A stretch of DNA of 64,000 bases from positions 1,679,428 to 1,743,427 of the forward strand of contig NW_017962913.1 of assembly GCF_001661345.1 (NCBI RefSeq), given 5' to 3'. The translations under genes and the position numbers were made by a program. This DNA is from Ascoidea rubescens DSM 1968. Lineage: Eukaryota > Ascomycota > Saccharomycetes > Ascoideales > Ascoideaceae. Below, piece by piece: positions 13,534 through 23,565 of the stretch (its first letter is position 1; each line of letters starts with the position of its first letter). Below the pieces are notes generated by a model. It worked only from the letters and a program-made list of their open reading frames with translations, was not told the origin of the DNA and searched no databases.

Positions 13534-14469
13534 CTAGTTGTCGTACTTTCCAAATTCCGAGATCCAGTATTGACGCAAATGTTTTCTCTCTCCAATCTTG
13601 GTGATTTCAGCCACTTCTTCGTCAGTTAATGAGAAGCTATAGACATTGGGAATTTCAGCAAATCTCGTTTCGTTGGAGGTAGTGGTAATTGGCAATACTC
13701 CTTTTTGAATGGTCCATCTTAGCAATAATTGGGTTTCCGACTTGTTGTACTTAGCACTTAATTGCTTTAAATATGACAACAACTTATCTGTTTTTTTTTC
13801 TTCTTCGGATAATTTGTACAATGGAGCTAAGGGAGAATAAGCTTCTAGCAAAATTCCGTTTTCTTGAGCAAAATCATAAATTCCTGGTGTTTGATTTTGC
13901 AAATAAGCACTGTATTCAATTTGGTTGACTTGTGGTTTATATTTAGCTTCTTCCAAGATTTCCTTTAAATCTTCGACTGAAAAGTTTGAAACACCAATGT
14001 TTTTGACTAAACCTTCCTCGTAAGCCTTTTCTAAGTATTTCCATGCTTCGACTTTGGAGAAACCATGGGTTTCCTTTTTGATGAATGGAGCATGTAATAA
14101 ATATAAATCAATGTATTCAATTTGCAATCTTTTTAAACCGGCTTTAATTGCTTCGTATGGATTGGCTTCAGTTGATCTTGCTTTGTAACTGCCATCACCA
14201 GCAAAATATTTATTGGTGATCCAGATGGATTCTCTGCTTTTTTTAATTTTTTTTAATGCTAATCCAGTTTCTGAATCTGTGTTATAAACTTCAGCACCAT
14301 CAATATGAACAAAGCCATAATCAACAGCCTTGACCAAATTTGAAACCAATTTTTCATCAATTTCATCTCTACCATACTTGTACCACTTGGTGCCAGTACC
14401 ATAACCAATTGCTGGAATTTTAGCATCAGTATTTGAGAGTACAAAGTGTTCACCTGTAAAAGCAACCAT
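13534..14469 (-). CDS. Aldo-keto reductase, alpha-keto-amide reductase type (YDL124W-like)
   Basis: This is an NADPH-dependent aldo-keto reductase of 311 residues. It is closest to S. cerevisiae YDL124W, which reduces alpha-keto amides and aldehydes: IPAIGYGTGTKWYK, KPQVNQIEYSAYLQNQTPGIYDF and the C-terminal YWISEFGKYDN all have direct counterparts there. The catalytic tetrad is visible as D and Y in HIDGAEVYNT, K in ITNKYF and H in DLYLLHAPF. The nucleotide-binding end carries VLPITTTSNETRF. It starts at the first ATG (MVAFTGEHF) and has no targeting signal. It sits in tandem between ARO3 and EHD3, an order not seen in S. cerevisiae, and the functions give no reason to think the three are linked. 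The physiological substrate is not predictable from sequence. Confidence 0.93.
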   Translation of the reverse strand: MVAFTGEHFVLSNTDAKIPAIGYGTGTKWYKYGRDEIDEKLVSNLVKAVDYGFVHIDGAEVYNTDSETGLALKKIKKSRESIWITNKYFAGDGSYKARSTEANPYEAIKAGLKRLQIEYIDLYLLHAPFIKKETHGFSKVEAWKYLEKAYEEGLVKNIGVSNFSVEDLKEILEEAKYKPQVNQIEYSAYLQNQTPGIYDFAQENGILLEAYSPLAPLYKLSEEEKKTDKLLSYLKQLSAKYNKSETQLLLRWTIQKGVLPITTTSNETRFAEIPNVYSFSLTDEEVAEITKIGERKHLRQYWISEFGKYDN

Positions 14470-15012
14470 TGTTTAATAATAATAGAAATTGGGGTGATAT
14501 TGAATTGAAAAAGATACGAGAAATTCGAGAGAGAAGAAGAAAACAATAATCGAAATTGTAATTCAACGGAAAATATTCAATTAAAGGGTAATTGCTAGCT
14601 CAATTGAATTTGAAAATATGGAGATTCGATTTATCTTTTATATGAACTGTATAATTATCTTGGGGTTACAATAATTACTAATGCAATTCTATGATTACCT
14701 CAGTAATTGAGATTTTGTGTGCAACAGCACCTGATATAACATAACTACTGGGATATTCTGTCATAATCTTTGCTGTGGAGAGCAATTCACAACTGTGATT
14801 TTACCTGTGTAAACACAATTAGAAAGCTTGCATCTTACAAAATTATGCAATTAATTGGGTTTTCACTGTTTCACAAGATTGTTTATATTATACAGGCGTG
14901 TGTATGTGTGTATATGCATGTGTATGCGTTGGTATCGTTCATATATTTTATTTTTTGTATTTCTTATGTTCTATTTTCTAACATAAAACTATGAAGCAAA
15001 CGACAAAGAAGT
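14470..15012. other. Spacer upstream of the aldo-keto reductase
   Basis: This 543-bp stretch lies between two tandem minus-strand genes. It is AT-rich with a GT/TA-rich run near 14895-14935 (gtgtgtatgtgtgtatatgc). No recognisable site or gene was found. Confidence 0.5.
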
Positions 15013-16347
15013 CTATAAATTAGATTCATGCTTGTTTTTTTCAAAGAAATAATTGACTTTCCATTCAGTGCCTTTTTTAGTTCCCAAATGGTCAATTATA
15101 TCTTTTTTATTTTTAAGATCAAATCGTCTAATCTTTGACAAGATCTCATCATCTTTTGGTAATGTATAATTATAGGGATATTGATCAAATTTTTTAATTG
15201 AGATATCTCCATGGGCTAAATCTGGGTAGGGAATATTGTCATTAAGTTTTAATAAATAATCGATTTGATCCTTTGAGATATCATGAATTGACTCGAATTT
15301 CCAAATTGGGTTATTTGTCTTTAAGATTAGTTTTTTATTAACACCTTCGTTAAAATCGTTTAAATTTTTATTGATCATAATATTTTGTGCACTTATTAGT
15401 TCTTGTTTTAATGCATCATAATTATTTGAATTAGATCCAAGTTTTAATAAGTTAAAGCTTAATTTTAAGGATAACAAAGATTTGTCGCCTTTTAATAGTA
15501 TGTCTAAAGTTTCTTGATAAAATCTATTAGTGGCTTTATGTGATTCCAATTCATTGAACAATCCGTCAATATCATTTTTAAATCGAGTGAATAATTGATC
15601 AATTAATTTTAATTCATGAATTGAATATTTAAATTTGTGATCTGATGGAATTGTATTTGAATAATTCTCTAAAACATTATTGATTTCGTTATAAACCCCA
15701 TCAATATTGTTATAATGAGATAAACTTAAATTAACTAAATCGTTTTTAACATCGTCAAACTTCTCAAAATCAATGAAATGAGTAGCAGTGCCTGCAATTA
15801 AATTATCATAACCTAACAACTGTTCACCTGTTAATGCTAAATAGTAACCCAAATGATCATCTAATTTTGGTAATAAAAATGTGGTACCAACATCTGGAAA
15901 AAACCCGATAAACATCTCAGGCATTGCAAGTCTGGTTGTATTGGTAGCAATTCTAAATGGTGTATGACAACTTAATCCTACTCCACCACCCATGGTAATT
16001 CCATTGATAAACGAGATAATAGGCTTTTCATAACAATAAATCGTCAACAAATAGTTCATTGAATATTCAAAATAAAACAATTCACAGCTTTTCAGGATAT
16101 CGTCGTTCAAGTTATTTGTGCAGCACTCAACAACATCACCACCTGCACAAAAGGCCTTGGGAATGTTTGATTGAAGAATAATCAATTTGATTGAAGGATC
16201 AGAATGAATCCTGAGTAGTTCATTGAAAATCAATGAACACATATTCAAATTCAATGAATTGAGCTTTCTTGGACGATTCAATGTGATAATTTTAACATCA
16301 TTTTTGGTCTCAAACAAGACCTCATCTTGAACAGAATTTTTAGTCAT
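15013..16347 (-). CDS. EHD3: 3-hydroxyisobutyryl-CoA hydrolase (enoyl-CoA hydratase/isomerase family)
   Basis: Members hydrolyse 3-hydroxyisobutyryl-CoA in mitochondrial valine breakdown; S. cerevisiae Ehd3 also associates with mitochondrial ribosomes. The 444-residue protein has the crotonase core: ITLNRPRKLNSLN, the FCAGGDV oxyanion motif, GITMGGGVGLSCHTPFRIAT and MPEMFIGFFPDVGTTF, with the Glu and Asp that mark hydrolases. The C-terminal half is the HIBCH extension (PYNYTLPKDDEI), shorter than in S. cerevisiae (500 residues). The N-terminus (MTKNSVQDEVLFETK) is not an obvious mitochondrial presequence: it is short and has acidic residues. That could mean a different compartment (fungal and plant relatives can be peroxisomal, though no clear PTS1 is seen at the end, ESNL) or a missed 5' exon. 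It is divergent from NUS1 and shares the GTGCGT-array promoter. Confidence 0.92.
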   Translation of the reverse strand: MTKNSVQDEVLFETKNDVKIITLNRPRKLNSLNLNMCSLIFNELLRIHSDPSIKLIILQSNIPKAFCAGGDVVECCTNNLNDDILKSCELFYFEYSMNYLLTIYCYEKPIISFINGITMGGGVGLSCHTPFRIATNTTRLAMPEMFIGFFPDVGTTFLLPKLDDHLGYYLALTGEQLLGYDNLIAGTATHFIDFEKFDDVKNDLVNLSLSHYNNIDGVYNEINNVLENYSNTIPSDHKFKYSIHELKLIDQLFTRFKNDIDGLFNELESHKATNRFYQETLDILLKGDKSLLSLKLSFNLLKLGSNSNNYDALKQELISAQNIMINKNLNDFNEGVNKKLILKTNNPIWKFESIHDISKDQIDYLLKLNDNIPYPDLAHGDISIKKFDQYPYNYTLPKDDEILSKIRRFDLKNKKDIIDHLGTKKGTEWKVNYFFEKNKHESNL

Positions 16348-16900
16348 TGTGGATACTGGCGAAACAATGAAAAAGAGAAGAAAGAAGAGAAGACCAATGC
16401 AATTTATACAATTCAGCAGCCAACAAACTAAAGCTCATCAACCCGAGATAACAACCCAAAAACAGTCTCTCAGCAGAAAAGTCCCCAGCTTCCTTTGATC
16501 AGACGCTTTTGCTCTGTGGAGAAGAGCTAAAGTGCGTCGCTTTTGTGATGGAGATAAGTGCGTGTGGTATTGCGTGTTATACTGAACTACAGCGCGTATC
16601 ATAGTGCGTGATATAGTACGTGACAATGTGCGTGTGCCGCAAAAGTGCGTCGGGATCTGGAAAAAAGAAGTGGCGACTGACTTTTTTTGATATAAAACGA
16701 AAAAAACTTCTCTTCTTGTCGTTTCCACAAAGTTTATTTATTTGCTTTTCTGTCTATCTGATTACATTTTTCTATCAGCATTGCCCTTTCGACAACACAA
16801 TCAGTTATTATTACGGCTCAATTCGATAGTATACTCTTCAAGAGAGCCAATTGACCTAAAACGTTTGCTTCATTGATACAAAAAGCTCAGAAATTAAACA
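16348..16900. promoter_or_regulatory. Divergent promoter EHD3-NUS1
   Basis: This 553-bp bidirectional promoter has a GC-richer centre (about 16440-16670) holding eight copies of GTGCGT or one-mismatch variants, several at 12-bp steps. It is flanked by a purine-rich run on the EHD3 side and by T-rich then mixed sequence on the NUS1 side. The factor that binds is not known. Confidence 0.6.
16532..16650 (+). repeat. GTGCGT motif array with 12-bp period
   Basis: GTGCGT occurs at 16532, 16558, 16604, 16628 and 16645. One-mismatch forms are at 16570 (TTGCGT), 16592 (GCGCGT) and 16616 (GTACGT). Steps of 12 bp separate 16558-16570 and 16592-16604-16616-16628. The unit resembles GTGCGTGATATA. Confidence 0.85.
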
Positions 16901-18028
16901 ATGGCAGAGACTTTAGACAAGTCCACTACAGCTAATGCCACTGGCAACCAGCTTACGTCTTCAAATAACAGTAATGACAATTCTAAAAATGACAATATGC
17001 TGGAGTATCCTGAAATCTTGAAAAGAAAAGGGTTTGTTCCAAAGGATTTATCTCGATCAACAAAAAATCCTGGAAAAACTGGACTATCTACCACCAGAAA
17101 TTTAATTCGTTCTTATGTTAACCCTAGTACTTTAGTTAACGATGTTGTTGATTTAATTCCAGGTCATGATAAATCCTCAGAAGAACCGAATTTCAGAGAA
17201 GTCTTAGGTTACTATTTTTTCCATTCAATTTTATTTATTATGTTATTCTTTTTTTCTTTTTACCGCGGTGTTCAATATGTTGGCAATAGATTGAAATTGC
17301 GTTTTCTATCCATAGCTTATAATCCTTCCAAATCTCCTCAAATAATAAGAGATGATGTCTTGAAATTACCCAAGATTCCCAAAAGAGTTTCCTCTGTTTT
17401 AAGCTTGAAACCTGATCAAGACGAAGGTGGCGGTGTTGAAGGTTTAATTAATGATTCTTCTGAAATAACCGCTTGGTGTGTTGCTGCAGGTATCCAATAT
17501 TTATCAATCTACGAGTATAATGGCGTTTTAAAACAAAGAGTTCCTGAACTAAGACGTTCAATTCATAAAAAATTATCTCAATATTTTGGTGTTAACTATG
17601 TTCCAAATTTTGTCGTTAAAGTTCCTTGCTTAAATTTGACTTTTAATGGTGTTGATGATGACTTTGATGTCCAATCTCAAGGTTTTAACAACAAGCCTGT
17701 TATTGAAATTAGCTTATTATCTGTTCGTGATGGTAGATCAACTATTGTCGATTTAACCAAAACTATGGCTGATTTGGCGGTCAAAAATGAATTGGTAGTT
17801 GACGATGTCACAATCGATTTAGTTGATAAACAATTGACTAATCTAGTTGGTGTTGAACCTGATTTAATCATCTTATTTTCTCCAAACTTAGATTTACAAA
17901 GTTATCCACCATGGCACATTCGTCTTAGTGAAATCTATTGGGAACCCGATAATGATGAAGTCAACTACTCTGTGTTCTTAAGAGCTTTACAGAAGTATTC
18001 CACTTGTAAAGTTAATGTTGGAAAATGA
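16901..18028 (+). CDS. NUS1: Dehydrodolichyl diphosphate synthase complex subunit Nus1
   Basis: Nus1 is the non-catalytic partner of cis-prenyltransferase (Rer2/Srt1) in the ER membrane, making dolichol for glycosylation. The product is 375 residues, the same length as S. cerevisiae Nus1. After a polar N-terminus there is one membrane segment (FFHSILFIMLFFFSFYRGVQYV, about residues 108-130). The cis-prenyltransferase-like fold follows: KLPKRVSS-type PKIPKRVSSVLSLKPD, GGGVEGLINDSSEI, IEISLLSVRDGRSTIVDLTKTMA and a near-identical C-terminus (DLQSYPPWHIRLSEIYWE...CKVNVGK). That tail carries the conserved segment that completes the active site of the complex. The start at 16901 is the first ATG and matches the expected length. 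It is divergent from EHD3 and convergent with eIF3h. Confidence 0.97.
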   Translation: MAETLDKSTTANATGNQLTSSNNSNDNSKNDNMLEYPEILKRKGFVPKDLSRSTKNPGKTGLSTTRNLIRSYVNPSTLVNDVVDLIPGHDKSSEEPNFREVLGYYFFHSILFIMLFFFSFYRGVQYVGNRLKLRFLSIAYNPSKSPQIIRDDVLKLPKIPKRVSSVLSLKPDQDEGGGVEGLINDSSEITAWCVAAGIQYLSIYEYNGVLKQRVPELRRSIHKKLSQYFGVNYVPNFVVKVPCLNLTFNGVDDDFDVQSQGFNNKPVIEISLLSVRDGRSTIVDLTKTMADLAVKNELVVDDVTIDLVDKQLTNLVGVEPDLIILFSPNLDLQSYPPWHIRLSEIYWEPDNDEVNYSVFLRALQKYSTCKVNVGK

Positions 18029-18584
18029 TCCAATGATTTTGCAAACAAAACATTAATCTGCTTGGTTTTCGTTTTATTTTATTACATTTTATTTTTCATT
18101 TCTTCTTGTTGCTAGATTCTTGAAATGTATCATTAAATTACATTATACTATTATATTATTATAGTTTGCATAGTTTTTTTTTTATTTTTTTTATTTTTAT
18201 TTTTACCCTTACTTTTATTTTTGGTTAGGATCATCGCTTTAAATTATTTTGCATTTATTATATTGATACTTTACTTATTCACTTTGCTATTATACCAATT
18301 TTGCTATTTCATTTTATTTCTAATCTTTTTTTTCTCTTACTTGTTAATTATTTAAACACTAAAAGTTTACTTTTATATACTATCAAAAAAAAAACAAAAA
18401 AAAACGCTTCTTTTAATATACTACCAAAATCTAAAAACAATACATATACATTTAATACTTTAAATACACGCTTCAAGCAAAAAAAAATAATGGAAATTTA
18501 TTAAAACATATGGATAATAAAATATAAGATAAAATAATGGGATAAAAAAACCGAAAAATTTAATCTAAAATTTAATTTCATTTT
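18029..18584. other. Convergent spacer NUS1-eIF3h
   Basis: This 556-bp stretch is extremely AT-rich, with T runs near 18170-18220 and A runs near 18385-18490. It is probably a double 3' untranslated region. A 67-codon frame at 18301-18504 is composition noise. Confidence 0.55.
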
Positions 18585-19741
18585 TTAAATATCTAAACCT
18601 TTCTGAATAGCAAAACTTTTAATCAATTCAGAAGTTGTATTAACCTCAAGATCTTTACAAAACCCAGTAATGCTAGCAGAAACTAATAAGTTTGTAAATC
18701 TTTGTGGTTCATTTGGTAACTTATAGATTGATTTCCAATCATTCTCTAAATCAATTTCCTTTTGACCATTTTTAACTCTATTAGCGTTTTCAATCTTGGA
18801 TTTGGCTTTCCATTGTTGAATTTTTTGCAATTCTCTTGATAATTGTCTTTGATAATAATTGTAGTTATTTAAATCATAATGATAAGAATCAACTGAATCA
18901 AATAATTTATCTATAATTCCTGTAGAATATTTCGAGTTATTTAAACTTAATGAGTCAAAACTGTTCGAAACAATGTCATTATTTTTATAAATTTGATTGT
19001 AATCTTGAGTATTTAGTGATGATTCATTTTCAGATAATAATTGATGTAACATCAATGAAACTAAGTGAGAGTTATGAATCGAAACAGGTAATTCTTCAAA
19101 GATATTTTCATGAGTCAAGTTATTTTCTAATAGCAATGCAGTGCTAAACTTGTTGGTACTATTATTTGCAGCTTTATAAACATTTAAAAAGGCTTCACTT
19201 AATCTGAAGGCTCTTAACGATAAAACAGAATTAGTATTAATTTTGGATGAATCATGAATAATAAGAATTGCATTAGGGTTGCTTCTTTGTAATGATAATA
19301 AAGAATCGATAATATGGTTATTGAAAAAGTTTGAAGAAACCGAACATTGATACCAACCTATAAATTGAGCAGCAACACCAGTATTCTTTGATAATTCAAG
19401 TAATTCATTTTGAAATCTTTGGTTGGTCTTCAGTTTGAACGAAGAACCTTCGATCGACTCGTTGTATATAGAATAAGGAAATGAGTGAGAAACAGTTAAA
19501 GTTTCATCTTTATCTACACCTAGTAATGGACCAGAAACAAGTGTTGGATAGTAGTCAGTAGCATGTTTAATAATCTTTAAAGCAACACTGCTTTCTATTT
19601 GAACTACATTAGTAGTTGGTGTTGAAAACTCTTTCACTCTATAGAACTAGCTGTTAGTATAAAATGTTTGTTGTGAATCAATAAAAAAAACATTTCTGCC
19701 GACTGGAAAAGCAAATAAACATACTGTTTTGTATTGGACAT
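18585..19741 (-). CDS. Translation initiation factor eIF3 subunit h (MPN domain), spliced
   Basis: eIF3h is an MPN-domain subunit of the eIF3 octamer core and pairs with eIF3f. S. cerevisiae lacks it. Exon 1 (19741-19725) encodes MSNTKQ with a split last codon. An 86-nt intron (19724-19639) has donor GTATGT, branch TACTAAC and acceptor TATAG. Exon 2 runs from 19638. The 356-residue product follows human eIF3h throughout: VQIESSVALKIIKHATDYYP, a divergent MPN core without a JAMM zinc motif (as expected of eIF3h), GWYQCSVSSNFF, ILIIHDSSKINTNSVLSLRAFRLSEAFL, the FEELPVSIHNSHLVSLML segment, and a C-terminal helical tail (NYYQRQLSRELQKIQQWKAK...RFTNLLVSASITGFCKDLE). Without the intron the frame would have to begin on GTG. 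It is upstream of TRM7's 3' end on the same strand. Confidence 0.92.
19639..19724 (-). other. Spliceosomal intron of the eIF3h gene (86 nt)
   Basis: The minus-strand donor is GTATGT, the branch site a perfect TACTAAC and the acceptor TATAG, 14 bases past the branch site. A nearer CTAG would break the frame. The first exon is only 17 nt long. Confidence 0.85.
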
Positions 19742-20029
19742 CTTTCTACTTAGATTATGATTGGAATACAGCTTCTATCTGGTATCAATTAGCACTTCAA
19801 CTGAACAAATTTGAGAGTTTGATTTAATTTTTTTCAAATTAAAACACCCAAACATCATATGAATCACGTGTTAAATTATATGCGCAAATATATGCTGAAA
19901 GTGCATTCACTTGCAGTCTTATCTAATTTCTTACATACTATTCTATTTTATGCTTTTTTTAAATTATCTTCAACAATCTTACAATACATTGGTTATATCC
20001 AACTGTGTAGCCGTTATTCATGGAATGCT

Positions 20030-20938
20030 TCATTGTCTTAAAAGTATCCCCTTTCGCTTCATTTCCAATGCCTTCTTGTATGGGGGAGCTGTGGGCATTT
20101 GCACAGGATCGAGACTAGTCGTCTGCTTTCCCTCTTCAATGGAATATGTAGCATCTGAATCATAGCTGGATAGATCACCACAAGCAATAAATGGGGCAAC
20201 AACTCTTTCTTCAAAGGGCAAATTGTTTTCCAAAGACTCGCTCAATTTTGCTCTTCCTAAATTAGCATCTTTGAAAAACTCCTCTGTTGACTGATTCAAT
20301 GTTAATTTGGGTTTCCAGTCTTTTTGTGGTTTGTAATTAATGCACACAATAAAGGATTCTAATGATGTACTTCTTGATGATCTTGGTTTGGCACATATTA
20401 CTTTTTCAAATAAATTTCCAAGTTGTGAATATAATAAATCGATATCTCTACCTCTAAATATTTTTGCAACAAATGTTCCCCCGGGTTTCAATATACACGT
20501 CGTTAATTGTAACGCAGACAATATTAATTGAGCCTGAATATATTCATCGATATCGTGCAATCCTGTGACATCTGGAGCTCCATCACTGCAAATGAAATCT
20601 GCCAATTGCCCATTAAATATTCCCAAAATTCTTTCTAATGTCTTTGGATGGGTTATATCGGCTTGAATACATTCAACGCCAGGTATTGGTGACATTGGTT
20701 GCAAATCTACTGCAACAATCTTTGATGAAGATGAAGAATCTATACAATTCAATTTTTGAGATAGCACTTGAGACCATGAACCAGGAGCTGCACATAAATC
20801 AACCACATTTCTAACACCTTCAAATAGATTGAATTGCTCATCCAACTGGAGTAACTTAAAAGCTGATCTTGCTCTCCATCCCTCTTCTTTGGCCTTTCGG
20901 TAGTACAAATCTCTTTTATCTTTACTGCCCTTTCCCAT
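20030..20938 (-). CDS. TRM7: tRNA (cytidine/guanosine 2'-O) methyltransferase, anticodon loop positions 32/34
   Basis: Trm7 is the FtsJ-family enzyme that 2'-O-methylates residues 32 and 34 of tRNA-Phe, -Trp and -Leu with Trm732 and Trm734. The 302-residue product (about 310 in S. cerevisiae) begins [20 protein letters not shown]. The catalytic tetrad is visible: K in [12 protein letters not shown] in [12 protein letters not shown] in FVAKIFRG and E in [10 protein letters not shown]. The SAM-binding motif is [13 protein letters not shown]. The C-terminal tail ([20 protein letters not shown]) is also family-like. TRM7 and YBR062C are neighbours in S. cerevisiae; here a rhomboid gene and a WW-protein gene lie between them. 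Confidence 0.97.
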   Translation of the reverse strand: MGKGSKDKRDLYYRKAKEEGWRARSAFKLLQLDEQFNLFEGVRNVVDLCAAPGSWSQVLSQKLNCIDSSSSSKIVAVDLQPMSPIPGVECIQADITHPKTLERILGIFNGQLADFICSDGAPDVTGLHDIDEYIQAQLILSALQLTTCILKPGGTFVAKIFRGRDIDLLYSQLGNLFEKVICAKPRSSRSTSLESFIVCINYKPQKDWKPKLTLNQSTEEFFKDANLGRAKLSESLENNLPFEERVVAPFIACGDLSSYDSDATYSIEEGKQTTSLDPVQMPTAPPYKKALEMKRKGILLRQ

Positions 20939-21405
20939 ATTTATTGATTTTTTTTATCGATCTTGATTGTATTATTTTTTTATCATGCCGAAATTTAATA
21001 ACTTTTTATTTTGTAGTGAAAAATACATTTTTATCACATGCTCTACAATCACTATATGCAAGATAATAATTGGTACAATAAAATGTATATGAAATACTGA
21101 AAAGAATGAAGTGACGTTGATTGAAAAAATAATAAATAATGAATGGCTATAATCTATAAAAATGAATTGAAAGCTATATGAAAAGAGTTGAAAATGAAAC
21201 AAAATTAATAAATAAAATTGAAAAAGCATATAATAAAAATATAACTAAAGAATGAAAAGGAACAAACATATTACAACAAGGAATGAATTAATCAATATTG
21301 ATAAAAAAACCATATAAATAAATGTCCAGAATGATTACTTTTTTTTTGTGTGCTGATAATCTATTAATGTATTGGGTGATTTATTGAATATTTTATTAAA
21401 CAAAA
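20939..21405. other. Spacer upstream of TRM7
   Basis: This 467-bp AT-rich stretch lies between tandem minus-strand genes. Minus-strand hydrophobic open frames in it reflect A-rich composition. No gene or clear site was seen. Confidence 0.5.
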
Positions 21406-23565
21406 TTAATCTAATTTTTGTAGTTTTTTCTGTTTTTGAGAATGATATAAATTGAGATAGTTTTGATTTTTTAAACCGATAAAATAAAAAAGTAAAGTTA
21501 AAAAATTAAAAAAATAAATAGATGAATCAGAGGTTGTAACAGTAATATCACCATCGCACCAATTATTTACAGGTATGCAACTTAAATATTGACACCATGA
21601 ACAATTTCCGCCACCATTTTTAAAAAAATTGATGGATAAAAGTACAAACCATAAAATGATTAAAACTAAAGAAACAGTTCTCAAAACACACCAAAATATA
21701 AAATACTTGATATATCTTTTTTTTAGAAAATTTGATATTTTTGAATTTGGTTTTGAATCATCGTTGCTATCATCGTAAGATAAACTAAGAAAATTTCTTG
21801 ATATGACATGGCTTCCTTGATTGGGAATTGGAGTTAACATTGTCTTTGGTGGTATATATCTATACTCTTCTTTAATGATAAAATTAGGGTCTCTTAATAA
21901 TAAGATGCTGCATAACAAACCTATAATAAAGCCACCAATATGTGCAAAATTATCTAAACCAGGTAGTAAACCAAGAAATAAAATTAGAATGATTTCAAAA
22001 ACCATGACGGATAAGATTATTCGATAAGTTTTCTTTGAGTAAAGAGCTTTGTTGAATAAGAATAAGTGGTGAAATAAATTAGTAGCAATTATTCCAAACA
22101 AAGCACCACTTGCACCAACAGATGAAACACCAGTTTTACTGTAATTTGCACCAAAAATATTCCCAGATATTCCCGAAGCAATATAAATGATCAAAAAAGT
22201 TAAAGAGCCGATTTTTTTTTCGACATCAGCGCCTAATAAAATTTGGAGGAGTAAGTTTGAGATTATATGAATGAAACCAGCATGTAAAAAAATTGGAGTT
22301 ATAATTCTCCACCATTGGTCAGGAAGATAGCCCAACTCATCATCAATTGTATTTGGTGGTAAACCACCCATTCCACATAATTCACTTAAAGAACAAACAT
22401 CTGTATCGGTAGTAGTTGAATTAGGACAGGGGAATAGTATGTCGTTTACATTTGTAATGCCTTCAATTTCTTGCATACAAGGTCTAAATCTGGAGCCCAT
22501 ATTAATTTGAACATAAGAAGATGGACCAAGCATTGGATTAAAAGAAGGAGAAGTTTGTATGACATTTCCGGTGTATTTTGAATAATTAACCAATTCAGCA
22601 ATGAATACAGCTGTTTCGACTATAGTAAAGAAAACAGCTACGTAGGGAAAAGTTTTCCATCTTGAATTTTTTTTATCAACTACTTGTTGATCGCTGATTA
22701 TATGGCTATTATAGGTGTTGTTGTTATCGTTATTGTTATCATTATTGTTATTGTTGTAGATATTATTGTTGTTATTATCCAAGAAAAATCGATTTTCTTG
22801 AATATTATTGTTATTATTGAAATTGTTTCGATTATCAGATGGAATAGCAGAAGTGGGATTAAAAGTTATAGGATTGGTTTCATTTGAGTTCATTTTGCTG
22901 TGGTTGGGATCTTGAAAAGGATTTGACATAGTTGTTCTAGATCTTGATAAATTTGGATCGGATACAAACGGATCAGATGTTGGGTACGGAGGATTGTTGG
23001 TACTATTGGAACCATTGTTATAGGAGGATTGATTATAATTGGAGTAATTTGGATTATCACCAGAATAGTTTTTTAATAATCTGGATTGGCTCATGCTAGG
23101 ATTAGTATCAGAACTACTATAACTATTAAAATTATTGAAGTAGTTGGTTGCTCCAATATCACTGTTATTTGAAATATTTGAAATATTTGAAATATTTGGA
23201 TTATTTGGATTATTTGGATTTGGGTTAAAATTATTTGTATTTATAGTTGAATTAAAAGATGGATCAGTGAGAGACACATTGGTGGAATTACTATTATTTA
23301 AGTTATGTCTGGGGTTGTTCAAATGAGAATATTGAGAATTGAAATCTATAAAAGATTTGGCATTGGGGCTATATAAAGGACTATTATTATTGACAAAAGA
23401 ATCAGGAAATGGAGAAGGACCTAAATTAGGAGGAGGTTGAATATTGGTATCTTGTGGTTGGCCGGTGCTATTTAGTTGATTCATGTTTGCAGTGGGAGTT
23501 GGAGGCAACTCTTTATCTCTTTCATTCGAAAGAGGATTGTAAGGATAGTAGTGGTTCTGGTTCAT
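21406..23565 (-). CDS. Rhomboid-family intramembrane serine protease
   Basis: This is a 719-residue polytopic membrane protein. The first 300 residues are disordered, rich in Asn, Ser and Pro, and end in an Asn/Asp run. A first membrane segment follows (FPYVAVFFTIVETAVFIAEL), then a luminal loop with Cys residues (FRPCMQEIEG, FPCPNS, CSLSELCGMGG). The six-helix rhomboid core has the L1 WR (DQWWRIITPIF), the oxyanion HxxxN region (HAGFIHIISNLL), the catalytic serine in SSVGASGALFG and the catalytic histidine in FAHIGGFIIG. The C-terminal NCSWCQYLSCIPVNNWCDGD is a Cys cluster typical of fungal secretory-pathway rhomboids. That architecture differs from mitochondrial Pcp1 and Golgi Rbd2, so I give no S. 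cerevisiae symbol. All catalytic residues are present and substrates are unknown. A 45-bp palindrome lies about 240 bp upstream. Confidence 0.93.
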   Translation of the reverse strand: MNQNHYYPYNPLSNERDKELPPTPTANMNQLNSTGQPQDTNIQPPPNLGPSPFPDSFVNNNSPLYSPNAKSFIDFNSQYSHLNNPRHNLNNSNSTNVSLTDPSFNSTINTNNFNPNPNNPNNPNISNISNISNNSDIGATNYFNNFNSYSSSDTNPSMSQSRLLKNYSGDNPNYSNYNQSSYNNGSNSTNNPPYPTSDPFVSDPNLSRSRTTMSNPFQDPNHSKMNSNETNPITFNPTSAIPSDNRNNFNNNNNIQENRFFLDNNNNNIYNNNNNDNNNDNNNTYNSHIISDQQVVDKKNSRWKTFPYVAVFFTIVETAVFIAELVNYSKYTGNVIQTSPSFNPMLGPSSYVQINMGSRFRPCMQEIEGITNVNDILFPCPNSTTTDTDVCSLSELCGMGGLPPNTIDDELGYLPDQWWRIITPIFLHAGFIHIISNLLLQILLGADVEKKIGSLTFLIIYIASGISGNIFGANYSKTGVSSVGASGALFGIIATNLFHHLFLFNKALYSKKTYRIILSVMVFEIILILFLGLLPGLDNFAHIGGFIIGLLCSILLLRDPNFIIKEEYRYIPPKTMLTPIPNQGSHVISRNFLSLSYDDSNDDSKPNSKISNFLKKRYIKYFIFWCVLRTVSLVLIILWFVLLSINFFKNGGGNCSWCQYLSCIPVNNWCDGDITVTTSDSSIYFFNFLTLLFYFIGLKNQNYLNLYHSQKQKKLQKLD

